Positions 31,272 to 37,971 of a stretch of 38,196 nt of DNA are shown here, piece by piece. The notes below the pieces were generated by a model. It saw nothing but the letters and a program-made list of their open reading frames with translations. It was not told where the DNA came from and ran no database searches. The DNA comes from a virus. Each line of letters opens with the position of its first letter. The stretch's first letter is position 1. The position numbers and the translations under genes were made by a program. Location of the stretch: the IMG/VR virus record IMGVR_UViG_3300042558_001571, positions 1 to 38,196 of that record; one strand, 5' to 3'.

Positions 31272-31706
31272 ATGATCCCGATGCTTTACCTCAAGATTGG
31301 CATTGCCGTGCTTGTTGTCGCCGGGGCTTACTACAAAGGCTATGCGGACGAGCATGAGCGCTTCTTGAAATTTCAGGCTGAAGTCGCAGCCGTTGGGAAA
31401 GCGCAAGAGCTTGCCAACCAAAACGCAGTCAAGACGGCGGAGTTAATTTCAGAAGGGGTCAAAGATGAGTATGAAGTTCGTATCGCTGCTATTCGCAGTC
31501 ACTACTCTAATAACACTCGCCGGGTGCAGCAGTGTGGTTCCGGTGGCAGTAACTTGCCCCCCGTTCCCCAGCCCGCCGGCGTCGTTAATGGAGGCGCCGA
31601 CGACCCTGCCCTTATTGAACTTTGTGCAGCCGAAACAGCAAAGCTCGTAGCTTTGCAGAAATGGATTTCTAAACAGCAAGAGGTAAGTAAAAATGGAAAT
31701 CAGTAA
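31272..31706 (+). CDS. Inner-membrane spanin (Rz-like)
   Basis: A 144-residue i-spanin. Residues about 5-22 are an N-terminal membrane anchor (LYLKIGIAVLVVAGAYY), followed by a long periplasmic helical/coiled-coil stretch (HERFLKFQAEVAAVGKAQELANQNAVKTAELISEGVKDEYEVRIAAIRS) and a Cys-containing tail. It pairs with the nested o-spanin (31465-31650) to fuse inner and outer membranes in the last step of lysis. It starts at the base after the stop of the 28-residue ORF and overlaps the endolysin gene by 14 bp. Confidence 0.85.
   Translation: MIPMLYLKIGIAVLVVAGAYYKGYADEHERFLKFQAEVAAVGKAQELANQNAVKTAELISEGVKDEYEVRIAAIRSHYSNNTRRVQQCGSGGSNLPPVPQPAGVVNGGADDPALIELCAAETAKLVALQKWISKQQEVSKNGNQ
31465..31650 (+). 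CDS. Outer-membrane spanin lipoprotein nested in Rz (Rz1-like)
   Basis: A 61-residue lipoprotein lying wholly inside the Rz-like gene in the other frame, the classic embedded Rz/Rz1 layout. It has a signal sequence (FVSLLFAVTTLITLAGC) with lipobox LAGC and lipidated Cys21, then a Pro-rich mature part (CPPFPSPPASLMEAPTTLP), as in Rz1 proteins. AAGGGG lies upstream of the ATG. The lipid tail anchors it to the outer membrane, where it meets the i-spanin. Confidence 0.88.
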   Translation: MSMKFVSLLFAVTTLITLAGCSSVVPVAVTCPPFPSPPASLMEAPTTLPLLNFVQPKQQSS

Positions 31707-32304
31707 AGAGCAGCTAGTCTCTTCAGGCATCTGTAGCCCAGCAATGGCCGACAAGTGGTGTGATCAGCTCAATGCCACTATGAATCGATTTGAGATCAAT
31801 ACGCCGTACCGCGTGGCGGGCTTTCTTGCCCAGGTCTCGCACGAATCTGGTGGTTTTCAGTTTGTCACCGAGAACCTGAACTACAGCGCCGAGGCTCTCT
31901 CCCGCGTCTGGCCAAGCCGGTTCCCTGCCGACATCGCCGCCGCCTACGCCAGGAACCCCGAGAAAATCGCCAATCGTGCCTACTGCGACCGCATGGGCAA
32001 CGGCGACGAGGCAAGCGGCGATGGCTGGACGTATCGCGGCCGTGGGCTCATCCAATTGACCGGCAAGGACAACTACGCGGCCTTCTCGCTTCAGTGCGAC
32101 AACGAGGCCCTGGTGGATCCCAACCTGGTCGCGGAGCCGGCGCTGGCCGCTGATTCTGCCGGGTGGTTTTGGTCCAGGAACGGGCTCAACGCCTTGGCCG
32201 ACGCAAACGACATCGTCGCCATGACCAAGCGCATCAACGGCGGCACGCACGGCATCGATCACCGGCAGCAGCTGTACGCTGGAGCGATGTCAGTTTTTGC
32301 TTAG
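31693..32304 (+). CDS. Endolysin, GH19 chitinase/lysozyme family
   Basis: A 203-residue muralytic enzyme of glycoside hydrolase family 19. The motif FLAQVSHESGGFQFVTENLNYS carries the catalytic Glu51 and a second acid Glu60; later YRGRGLIQLTGKDNYAAFS and AGWFWSRNGLN match the family. It hydrolyses peptidoglycan glycan strands once it reaches the periplasm. No signal peptide, so it depends on a holin or other export. Here the spanins come before the endolysin, the reverse of the lambda order. Confidence 0.92.
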   Translation: MEISKEQLVSSGICSPAMADKWCDQLNATMNRFEINTPYRVAGFLAQVSHESGGFQFVTENLNYSAEALSRVWPSRFPADIAAAYARNPEKIANRAYCDRMGNGDEASGDGWTYRGRGLIQLTGKDNYAAFSLQCDNEALVDPNLVAEPALAADSAGWFWSRNGLNALADANDIVAMTKRINGGTHGIDHRQQLYAGAMSVFA

Positions 32305-32309
32305 AAAAT

Positions 32310-32327
32310 CGTGTGTAGTTTTTGTGT
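32310..32327 (+). promoter_or_regulatory. Integrase arm-type site, left
   Basis: CGTGTGTAGTTTTTGTGT is repeated exactly at 32518-32535 on the other side of the attP core. Exact 18-bp repeats flanking the core are what arm-type integrase-binding sites look like. Confidence 0.65.
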
Positions 32328-32376
32328 TGTAACTGAGAAAAAATGTGCATAAATCTGGCTATTTTTGACACGCAAA

Positions 32377-32388
32377 ACAACACAAAAA
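32377..32388 (-). promoter_or_regulatory. Integrase arm-type site, inverted copy
   Basis: The minus strand reads TTTTTGTGTTGT, matching 12 consecutive bases of the left arm region (32319-32330). It is between the left arm and the core, in inverted orientation. Confidence 0.5.
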
Positions 32389-32423
32389 CACATACAAATC
32401 AATTACTTAGGCAATTATAGATA

Positions 32424-32471
32424 GGACTGTTAATCCGCAGGTCGCTGGTTCGAGTCCAGCTCGGGGAGCCA
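32424..32471 (+). other. attP: attP core: 3' part of a tRNA-Asn gene
   Basis: 48 bp reproduce the 3' part of a tRNA-Asn: half of the anticodon stem, the loop CTGTTAA with anticodon GTT, the variable region, a complete T arm with GGTTCGAGTCC, the 3' acceptor strand TCGGGGA, discriminator G and an encoded CCA (32469-32471). No D arm or 5' acceptor strand is present, so it is not a gene. Integration at the host tRNA would restore a complete tRNA. Established knowledge: tyrosine-integrase phages often use tRNA 3' ends in this way. Confidence 0.9.
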
Positions 32472-32517
32472 ATAAAATCAAGGACTTACGCGGTTTTTGC
32501 GGTGCAACAAAAAAAGC

Positions 32518-32535
32518 CGTGTGTAGTTTTTGTGT
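32518..32535 (+). promoter_or_regulatory. Integrase arm-type site, right
   Basis: Exact second copy of CGTGTGTAGTTTTTGTGT (first at 32310-32327), placed between the attP core and the integrase gene. A looser relative, CGGTTTTTGCGG, lies at about 32491-32502. Confidence 0.65.
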
Positions 32536-32555
32536 AGTAGGTGGTTTTTAGGCAG

Positions 32556-32586
32556 AAAAAAAGGGGCTTCACAGCCCCCTTTTTTT
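32556..32586. terminator. Bidirectional terminator between lysis and integrase genes
   Basis: GGGGCT (32563-32568) and AGCCCC (32573-32578) with a 4-base loop, flanked by an A-run on the left and a T-run on the right, so it ends transcripts from either strand. It stops the rightward late transcript after the endolysin and the leftward integrase transcript. Confidence 0.85.
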
Positions 32587-32608
32587 AACTAAAAAATCAC
32601 CCTTTTTT

Positions 32609-33601
32609 TTAAGCAACAACCCGCAGATTTGGCTTCGAACTCGTGCTGATGTTGATGTTCTTGGCCTGCTCGATCAGGTGTTTTTGAGAAAGGTGAGCGT
32701 ACCTCTGGAGCATCGAAGCTGATCTCCAGCCTCCTAACTCCTGAATGACATGCATTGGCGTGCCGGCCATTGCATGCCAGCTGGCAAAGGTATGCCGCAG
32801 GTCATGGAACCTCATGGTCTGCGGCAAGTCAGCTTTATTAAGCGCCGACTGCCACGCCTTCCAACTAATCTGCTCCACAGTAAACACAAAGACGTCGTGC
32901 TTGCCCTCTTGCGCCTTGATCGCTTTGTAGGCGTCATCGTTAAGCGGCACAGGGATCGCGCGACCCGCCTTGGCATCCTCTGGATTAATCCAAGCCATAC
33001 GCTTCTCAAGATCCACCTGGTCCCAGCGCAACCCGTAGATGTTTGATTTGCGCAGCCCCGTGGAGACGGCCAACACGGCTGGCGCCTTGTGGCCCTCGGG
33101 CAACGCATCGACCAAGTCGCTAAATTGCGCAGGCGTCAGGTACGACACGCGAGAGTTTTGCTCGACATACGTTTGAAAAGCCGGGACGCGATCGACCCAC
33201 TCCCACACATCCCGCGCACGGCGAAAAATTGCACGCAGCAATGCGACGTAGCGGTTCTTGGTCGCAGGCGTATCAAAGCCAGCCAGAAGCCCGACAACCT
33301 GATCGCGGGTGATGCTGTCTAACGTCAGCTTGCCCAGGTGAATACGGAAGTACTCAAGCTTTGCAATATCGTCGCGAATCGAGCGCTTGTGGTCCTTCTC
33401 ATCAAGCCAGCGGACTGCGGCCTGCTCGAAGGTGTACTTGGGCTTGACGCCTAAGCGCTCCTGCTCCCACAGATCAGCCTTGATTTTGTCGTGGAGCTCT
33501 TGCGCAGCTTTTCGCGAGCTTGTCTTAGCCGATCTTCTAACAGTGTGGTGATCGGTCTGGATGTAGATGTGCCAGACGTCCCCTCGTTTGAATATAGACA
33601 T
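32609..33601 (-). CDS. int: Tyrosine-family integrase
   Basis: A 330-residue site-specific recombinase. The N-terminal part binds arm sites; residues about 57-130 are the core-binding SAM-like domain; the catalytic domain has Arg184 in STGLRKSN, His266 and Arg269 in HDLRHTFASW, Trp292 in GGW and the nucleophile Tyr301 in MLQRYAHLS. It joins attP at 32424-32471 to a host tRNA-Asn gene. AGGAA precedes the ATG at 33601. The gene's first 151 bp overlap the 3' end of the excisionase-like gene in another frame, and its own promoter may lie inside that gene (33755-33784). Confidence 0.95.
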   Translation of the reverse strand: MSIFKRGDVWHIYIQTDHHTVRRSAKTSSRKAAQELHDKIKADLWEQERLGVKPKYTFEQAAVRWLDEKDHKRSIRDDIAKLEYFRIHLGKLTLDSITRDQVVGLLAGFDTPATKNRYVALLRAIFRRARDVWEWVDRVPAFQTYVEQNSRVSYLTPAQFSDLVDALPEGHKAPAVLAVSTGLRKSNIYGLRWDQVDLEKRMAWINPEDAKAGRAIPVPLNDDAYKAIKAQEGKHDVFVFTVEQISWKAWQSALNKADLPQTMRFHDLRHTFASWHAMAGTPMHVIQELGGWRSASMLQRYAHLSQKHLIEQAKNINISTSSKPNLRVVA

Positions 33602-33771
33602 GGTTCGTGTTCCTTGGGTTTGTGTTTAAGTGCTTCCTTGGTTTCGTTTAAATCCAGCCGCCATGCACCTCCGATCCGGTAGGCAGGCAGCTGGCCCTTG
33701 TCGATCAATCGACGCACAGTTGAGCTTGATACCCCAAGCTCGACTGCTGTTTCTAGTATAGTTTTAAGCAT
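33451..33771 (-). CDS. Excisionase-like HTH protein
   Basis: A 106-residue protein with an N-terminal MerR/excisionase-type winged helix: ILETAVELGVSSSTVRRLIDKGQLPAYRIGGAWRLDLNETKEAL. Such proteins bend attP DNA and direct the integrase towards excision. The rest is a charged, probably disordered tail, 50 codons of which overlap the integrase gene in a different frame. The start at 33771 is needed to keep the HTH whole. It lies 17 bp after the RuvC-like gene, so it is probably read from the same long leftward transcript. Confidence 0.75.
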   Translation of the reverse strand: MLKTILETAVELGVSSSTVRRLIDKGQLPAYRIGGAWRLDLNETKEALKHKPKEHEPCLYSNEGTSGTSTSRPITTLLEDRLRQAREKLRKSSTTKSRLICGSRSA

Positions 33772-33784
33772 GATATGTTGTCAA
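33755..33784 (-). promoter_or_regulatory. Predicted integrase promoter inside the excisionase gene
   Basis: On the minus strand: TTGACA (33779-33784), 18-bp spacer, TATACT (33755-33760). Transcription would start near 33748, past the excisionase start codon, so this promoter makes integrase but not excisionase. The arrangement is like the lambda pI promoter within xis. Confidence 0.6.
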
Positions 33785-33792
33785 ATTCTCAA
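33777..33792 (+). promoter_or_regulatory. Shared operator, site 3 (integrase promoter)
   Basis: GTTGTCAAATTCTCAA fits the pattern GTTGTNANNNTCTCAA shared with the repressor and early-left promoters. It covers the -35 hexamer of the integrase promoter and the stop codon of the RuvC-like gene. Confidence 0.5.
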
Positions 33793-34268
33793 CGGTGCAG
33801 GATGGCATAAAGGGCAAGCAGGGCTGAATCCGCTCTCCCGTCGTCTTTAACTCGCTTGAACTCACTGGCGTGGGCCGGCCAGAGCTCCATCGCCCGCTGC
33901 CGGCTGGCCCCCTTGCCAGGCGCAAGCTTCATGGCCTTGGACCAGGTTTGAGGCGGCACCAGCTGGTAAGGGATCATCAGACCCGCCAGGAGCCCCTCCA
34001 GGACGCCCAGGGAGCGGCCAAAGCCAAACATTGAGGTCACACCCTGCCCAGGCCTTGCAGACACGCTCTCGACCACGGCAAAGCAGGGCTCGCGGGTAAA
34101 CAGCTGCAGCTCCGCGACAATCGCCTGGGGGGCGACCTTGCGCTTCATGCTTGAGCCCACCTTTACCTCGACGGTCGGCATGTCAAAGGTCTGGACTATC
34201 TGTGCGTTGTCGTCCAGGACGGTGAAGGCGCCGTCCAGGCCTGGGTCAAATCCGATTGTGTAGCTCAT
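33789..34268 (-). CDS. RuvC-like Holliday junction resolvase
   Basis: A 159-residue RNase H-fold nuclease of the RuvC superfamily. Acidic residues fit the active site: Asp8 in IGFDPGLDGAF, Glu67 in CFAVVESV, Asp142/143 and Asp147 in VKDDGRADSALLALY. It would cut four-way or branched DNA made during phage recombination, replication or before packaging. Coupled by a 4-bp overlap (ATGA) with the winged-helix gene upstream. Confidence 0.85.
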   Translation of the reverse strand: MSYTIGFDPGLDGAFTVLDDNAQIVQTFDMPTVEVKVGSSMKRKVAPQAIVAELQLFTREPCFAVVESVSARPGQGVTSMFGFGRSLGVLEGLLAGLMIPYQLVPPQTWSKAMKLAPGKGASRQRAMELWPAHASEFKRVKDDGRADSALLALYAILHR

Positions 34269-34594
34269 AGCGATGTTCTCTTCTTGATGATGTAGTTCTT
34301 TAGGTATCGACCGTTCTTTGTCGGTGTCTTTGACTTAACGGTGTCTAGGATCTCGGCATGAACCAGCTGCTCTAGAGCTCGGTAGATCGTCGTCTTCTGA
34401 AAGCCTGAAAGCTTCAAAATGTCCTGGGCGCAAATCTCCCCATGTTCCTTGACGATTTCGTGGACAACCTTGCGCGATGCCTCATCGGCCGGGACGTAGG
34501 TGCCGTCAACATACCGACGGTGCCCCCGTACCTTTGGTGCCTGGATTTGGCCAAGCATGCACTGCAGCCAGTGCTCAATTGGATCTATTGCCAT
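34265..34594 (-). CDS. Winged-helix protein
   Basis: A 109-residue protein; the part VHEIVKEHGEICAQDILKLSGFQKTTIYRALEQLVHAEILDTVKSK is a winged helix of MarR/ArsR shape, followed by the basic tail NYIIKKRTSL. It may regulate early genes or act as a replication/recombination accessory. I prefer the ATG at 34594 with GAGG six bases before it; an upstream ATG pair at 34606-34609 that overlaps the nuclease stop codon is also possible and would add five residues. Confidence 0.7.
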   Translation of the reverse strand: MAIDPIEHWLQCMLGQIQAPKVRGHRRYVDGTYVPADEASRKVVHEIVKEHGEICAQDILKLSGFQKTTIYRALEQLVHAEILDTVKSKTPTKNGRYLKNYIIKKRTSL

Positions 34595-34605
34595 CGCAGT
34601 CCTCA

Positions 34606-35766
34606 TCATCGTGTCATCGCCTTGAGTGCATTTATGGTCGCTTTGTTCTTTTCAATTTGCGCCTTGAACTTCTTGCCTTCGGGGGAGTTGTCCTCGCTAT
34701 AGACGAGATCCAGGTCATCCTTCATGTCGGCAATGCTGGGTCCGACTTCCGCACCGAAAATCTCCTTGATCTCCTGGACGAACTTATCGCCCAGCATGGC
34801 TGGGTCAATGCTTGCGAGCTCAGTGCTTTTGAACTGACCAGGCAGCGAGCCATTCACAAACTCGGTCCCGTCCTCTTTCTTGTAGGCAATGTGCGTGGCG
34901 CTGCCATCGACGGGCCTGGCAAACGGCACCAGGTCTGGGATGTAGAGGTGCTGGGCGCAGCCCTTGAGCTGGTCCTGGAATGTGATTCCCTTGCCGTGCG
35001 CCTCGCAATGCCAGGCCGCGTTCTTCTCAGGCGTTGCGTGGCAGCAGGTGCGGCAATTAGCCTGTGCAATTTGCTGGCCGTGGCAATGCTCGTAGAAGTC
35101 GCACCACTTGCACTCATACCAGCTCGGGTCTTGCGAAATCTTGACCGGCGCGGTGCTTGACTTGATCAAGCGGCCGGCGCGATCCATGTAATTGTCGAAG
35201 ACGTCTTGATCAAAGTGAACCCACTCCGAGTAGAGGTCGTCGCTGTCCTTGCACTGCGACAGATACATCGCGCGATCAATCTCAAGCAGCCCCATGTAGC
35301 ACTGCATCTGGGCGTAGTGCTGGGGCTTTGACTCGCGCACGCCTTTCTTTTGCAGATCGGCAAAACTCTTGGTGTTGTGTGTTTTGCACTCGAGCACCGC
35401 CCAGCTCTTTGGACCCTCTTCAAAGCCGCGCCCTATGCCATCGACCGACCCGGAGAAGTGGCCGTCGTGTGCGTTTACAGAAATCTGCTTGCCGTTTTCT
35501 TCATCAGTCGTGTAAAGCTCAATGCCCAGAGCACGCAAATCGGACACTAGCCTCTCTTCTTCGCGCTTGCCGGTATCAAAAATGCGCCTGATGCGGCCTG
35601 GGAATTTGGACTCAAGCGCCCAGCGCCAGGTGAGCCAGATGTACTTGTCGCAGCTGTGGCCGATGACCGAGCAGCCCATGTGGGGGCGGGGGTCTTCTTT
35701 CTTCTGCTCGTATAGCCAGTGAATCTTTCGCGCCGTGCTCTTACTTGGTTCTGGGATTTGTGCCAT
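34606..35766 (-). CDS. PD-(D/E)XK nuclease, Cas4/exonuclease-like
   Basis: A 386-residue nuclease. Core: Asp109 in SGSVDG, Glu126-x-Lys128 in VLECKTH, and the QHYAQMQCYM helix. A cysteine set near the middle, C-x2-C-x5-C (residues 219-228), together with an upstream Cys (32 or 39), resembles the iron-sulphur cluster of Cas4/AddB-type nucleases; further cysteines follow at 238-254. It would process DNA ends for recombination by the Sak4-like system. The ATG at 35766 is preferred over a TTG at 35796, and it overlaps the previous gene by 26 bp. The metal cluster is inferred from spacing. Confidence 0.85.
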   Translation of the reverse strand: MAQIPEPSKSTARKIHWLYEQKKEDPRPHMGCSVIGHSCDKYIWLTWRWALESKFPGRIRRIFDTGKREEERLVSDLRALGIELYTTDEENGKQISVNAHDGHFSGSVDGIGRGFEEGPKSWAVLECKTHNTKSFADLQKKGVRESKPQHYAQMQCYMGLLEIDRAMYLSQCKDSDDLYSEWVHFDQDVFDNYMDRAGRLIKSSTAPVKISQDPSWYECKWCDFYEHCHGQQIAQANCRTCCHATPEKNAAWHCEAHGKGITFQDQLKGCAQHLYIPDLVPFARPVDGSATHIAYKKEDGTEFVNGSLPGQFKSTELASIDPAMLGDKFVQEIKEIFGAEVGPSIADMKDDLDLVYSEDNSPEGKKFKAQIEKNKATINALKAMTR

Positions 35767-35944
35767 CGCTGTATCCGTACCTGTATCCGATTTCAAAGGC
35801 CTTGCGCAAGGTCATGGTGCCAAGGTCGTTCTTGTTTTCTTCAATAAAGCGAGAGGCCTCTGCGTAAGCATTTTGCAAGTACTCGGTGAGGTTTTTTCTC
35901 TTTAGTCTCTGCTCTAGCTCTTCCCAGGATTCGTCTTCTGTCAT
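35741..35944 (-). CDS. Hypothetical small acidic protein
   Basis: A 67-residue helical protein (DESWEELEQRLKRKNLTEYLQNAYAEASRFIEENKND) with a GYRYGYSDG end. Family unknown. GGAGG nine bases upstream fixes the ATG at 35944, which also gives a 4-bp overlap with the gene before it. It ends inside the start of the nuclease gene. Confidence 0.7.
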   Translation of the reverse strand: MTEDESWEELEQRLKRKNLTEYLQNAYAEASRFIEENKNDLGTMTLRKAFEIGYRYGYSDGTNPRTK

Positions 35945-36150
35945 TCTGGTGCCTCCGTATACAACGGTTCCCATCCCTCTGTGGGGAACGGATCATTTTT
36001 GTCGAGGTAGTGCCATTCATTTCTGTGCTGGTAACGCCAGGCGACTGGCTCGGACTCCAATGCAATTTTTAAAGTTGCGATTGCAGTGGGCACGTTTAAG
36101 TCATGGCCGGTTTGCAGGAGCGCCAGCGCTCTTCTTATGTGCGTTTTCAT
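35941..36150 (-). CDS. Hypothetical small phage protein
   Basis: A 69-residue protein with the pattern EPVAWRYQHRNEWHYLD...GWEPLYTEAPE, a W-x-x-LY type ending seen in many small phage proteins of unknown function. It overlaps its neighbours on both sides by 4 bp (ATGA). Confidence 0.7.
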   Translation of the reverse strand: MKTHIRRALALLQTGHDLNVPTAIATLKIALESEPVAWRYQHRNEWHYLDKNDPFPTEGWEPLYTEAPE

Positions 36151-36332
36151 TTTTTTGCCTTCGCGCGATCAAGCTTGACCTCGGGGTAATAAAGCTTGCC
36201 GCCGATGTTGCTGGGTTCTTTCAATGCGTCGAGAGAACCAGGGCGTGGGACGATGTTGAAGAAGTGAGCAATTGAAAGATGAGGGCGATTGACCCTTTCA
36301 ATCATGTTGGGTGGTACGGGCTTCGATGTCAT
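36147..36332 (-). CDS. Hypothetical small protein after the methyltransferase
   Basis: A 61-residue basic protein, unrecognised, with a Lys/Ala-rich end. Its ATG overlaps the methyltransferase stop codon (ATGA), and in a circular map it would follow copy A in the same way, because window base 1 corresponds to 36329. It couples the methyltransferase to the recombination genes downstream. Confidence 0.65.
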   Translation of the reverse strand: MTSKPVPPNMIERVNRPHLSIAHFFNIVPRPGSLDALKEPSNIGGKLYYPEVKLDRAKAKK

Positions 36333-37065
36333 GTTGTCTCCTGTTGATTTTGTTTTTGTATGCGTTTGCCGATCCAGTGCATGACTGGCACGGCCATTGA
36401 ATTACCTAGTGCTTTGTAGCGAGGACCGTCTGGCGCGTCGTCTTTCTTGCGCCAAGGGATGTTTGTGTAACCGTCAGGAAAACCTTGCAAGCGCTCGCAC
36501 TCGGTTGGGGTTAGGCGGCGGACTGCCATGTTTGCTAACGCCACAGCGGGAAGCGGTCTGCCGCCACCTGTCGGCGATCCTTTGAGCAGTGGACCAGTTA
36601 CGTCATCAGGTCCGTGAGCGTTGTTTTCATAGTCAACGCCGCCGATAATCGGCTGAATAGTCACTGGCACATTCCCACCACCCATGCCATATGTAGCAGA
36701 TACTGTCCCACAAACATCTTTTAATTCAGTCACTCGACTGTCTTGACTATGTAGTTCGTAAACGGGCTGCGGCACCCCATGCACACCCGTCGCATTAAGC
36801 GTGTACATTGGGCCACCAACAGTAAATCCATCACCATTGCCGCCGTTTTGTGGTTGTCTACCAATTGTGTTTTCGGCAAGGGCGATGCAAGGTACAAATG
36901 TTTCAGTTTCAGAATCAAGGCGAGTTTTTGTAATTAGACATTTTGCAACGTCCGGCGTAACAGTTACACACTCTTCATGGTTGTTGCGGCTGATTCCAAA
37001 GCGCGCTGCAATTGTTCCGGCAACCTCTTGCCCCTTTTCTCTGCTCGGCGCAGGATTCCCTGACA
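36329..37065. repeat. Terminal direct repeat, right copy
   Basis: Identical to bases 1-737. To its left are genes found once in the window; to its right the sequence departs from the left copy, so it marks the point where two versions of the locus meet. Confidence 0.95.
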
Positions 37066-37600
37066 GGCTGTGGGACTCAAAAAGAACCGTTGCTGCACTT
37101 CGCCAATCTCCAAGACATCCGACAACGAACACACGACGGCGTCGCTGGGCCACTCCGAAGTATTGAGCGTCAAGAACTCTGTAGGCGAACCCATACCCGA
37201 GTTCCCCCATCCCTCGAAGTAAGCTGGCAAAATCTTGTCCTGCGTTACTGGATAACACGCCGGGGACGTTCTCCCAAACCAGCCACTTGGGCCGATACTT
37301 GTTAGCAATGGCAAGATAGGTAAGCATGAGGTTGCCACGAGGGTCATCCAATCCTTTTCGTAATCCTGCGACTGAGAATGATTGGCAGGGAGTTCCTCCG
37401 ACGAGAACATTGATAGCTGCATTTTGATCCCACTCCTTAAATTTTGTCATGTCCCCAAAATTAGGAACGTCTGGGTAATGATGTTTTAAAACGGCTGATG
37501 GAAAAGGTTCAATCTCCGAAAGCCAAGCCGCTTTCCAACCCAAATCATGCCAAGCGCAAGATGCCGCTTCAATTCCTGAACAAACTGATCCAAATTTCAC
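36329..37600 (-). CDS. C5-cytosine DNA methyltransferase, copy B
   Basis: A 423-residue DNA (cytosine-5) methyltransferase with the same motif order and numbering as copy A: SVCSGIEAA (5-13), GGTPCQSF with Cys72, ENVP (110-113), QRRRRVF (152-158) and the shared C-terminal motifs. The start is GTG at 37600, overlapping the upstream stop codon (GTGA). The catalytic half differs from copy A at many positions (for instance KFGSVCSGIEAASCAWHDLG here), but the target-recognition region and C-terminus are identical, so both should methylate the same site. The gene upstream also differs from that of copy A. Confidence 0.95.
   Translation of the reverse strand: MKFGSVCSGIEAASCAWHDLGWKAAWLSEIEPFPSAVLKHHYPDVPNFGDMTKFKEWDQNAAINVLVGGTPCQSFSVAGLRKGLDDPRGNLMLTYLAIANKYRPKWLVWENVPGVLSSNAGQDFASLLRGMGELGYGFAYRVLDAQYFGVAQRRRRVFVVGCLGDWRSAATVLFESHSLSGNPAPSREKGQEVAGTIAARFGISRNNHEECVTVTPDVAKCLITKTRLDSETETFVPCIALAENTIGRQPQNGGNGDGFTVGGPMYTLNATGVHGVPQPVYELHSQDSRVTELKDVCGTVSATYGMGGGNVPVTIQPIIGGVDYENNAHGPDDVTGPLLKGSPTGGGRPLPAVALANMAVRRLTPTECERLQGFPDGYTNIPWRKKDDAPDGPRYKALGNSMAVPVMHWIGKRIQKQNQQETT
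36964..37422 (-). CDS. Possible overprinted ORF inside methyltransferase B
   Basis: A 152-codon frame in another phase of the methyltransferase gene, starting ATG at 37422 with AAGGAG ten bases upstream (37433-37438). It keeps the same length, start region (QLSMFSSEELP) and central motif (TLNTSEWPSDAVVCSLSDVLE) as the frame in copy A although the DNA has diverged. It may be a real nested gene of unknown function, or a by-product of conserved methyltransferase codons. Confidence 0.38.
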   Translation of the reverse strand: MQLSMFSSEELPANHSQSQDYEKDWMTLVATSCLPILPLLTSIGPSGWFGRTSPACYPVTQDKILPAYFEGWGNSGMGSPTEFLTLNTSEWPSDAVVCSLSDVLEIGEVQQRFFLSPTACQGILRRAEKRGKRLPEQLQRALESAATTMKSV

Positions 37601-37971
37601 GCTGCCTCCGCTACTTTTTGAGCAATCCTTGACCTAAATTGTCCCATATCTTCGCCAGGTCTTGGTGTCATACCCAATTCCCTAGCTTTGTCCATTGTGA
37701 GCTGTTCCGTCGAATACCAAGGCAATGCAGGTTTTTTAGGTTGTTTAGGCTGCATATCTAGCTCATCGTAATAACGCCCTTGATTAAGCCATGTCGCAGG
37801 GTGTGGAATGTAATCAGTTGCTGTCTCTTTTAGCTTCCAATACTCAATATGCGTCTCTAACGCATCAATTGCCAATTCCTGCTCATCCATAGGGAGCTTG
37901 GCAAAAGATTGCATAGCGGTCTTTTTAGCGACTTTGCGAGGGTATTTAGCCCAAAATTCGTCAAAGCTCAT
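37597..37971 (-). CDS. Replication-protein-like small protein (YPRK type)
   Basis: A 124-residue protein with the pattern FDEFWAKYPRKVAKKTAMQSFAKL...YIPHPATWLNQGRYYDE, which is found in the C-terminal part of many phage replication-initiation proteins and also alone. The stand-alone length suggests a helicase-loader or DNA-binding accessory role; this is inference. AGGAAAGAA precedes the ATG at 37971. It overlaps the methyltransferase start by 4 bp. No counterpart lies upstream of copy A. Confidence 0.75.
   Translation of the reverse strand: MSFDEFWAKYPRKVAKKTAMQSFAKLPMDEQELAIDALETHIEYWKLKETATDYIPHPATWLNQGRYYDELDMQPKQPKKPALPWYSTEQLTMDKARELGMTPRPGEDMGQFRSRIAQKVAEAA

Noticed and set aside
32424-32471. 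A functional tRNA-Asn gene
   Set aside because: Only the 3' part is present; the 5' acceptor strand and D arm are missing, and the flanks are AT-rich phage DNA. It is the attP core.
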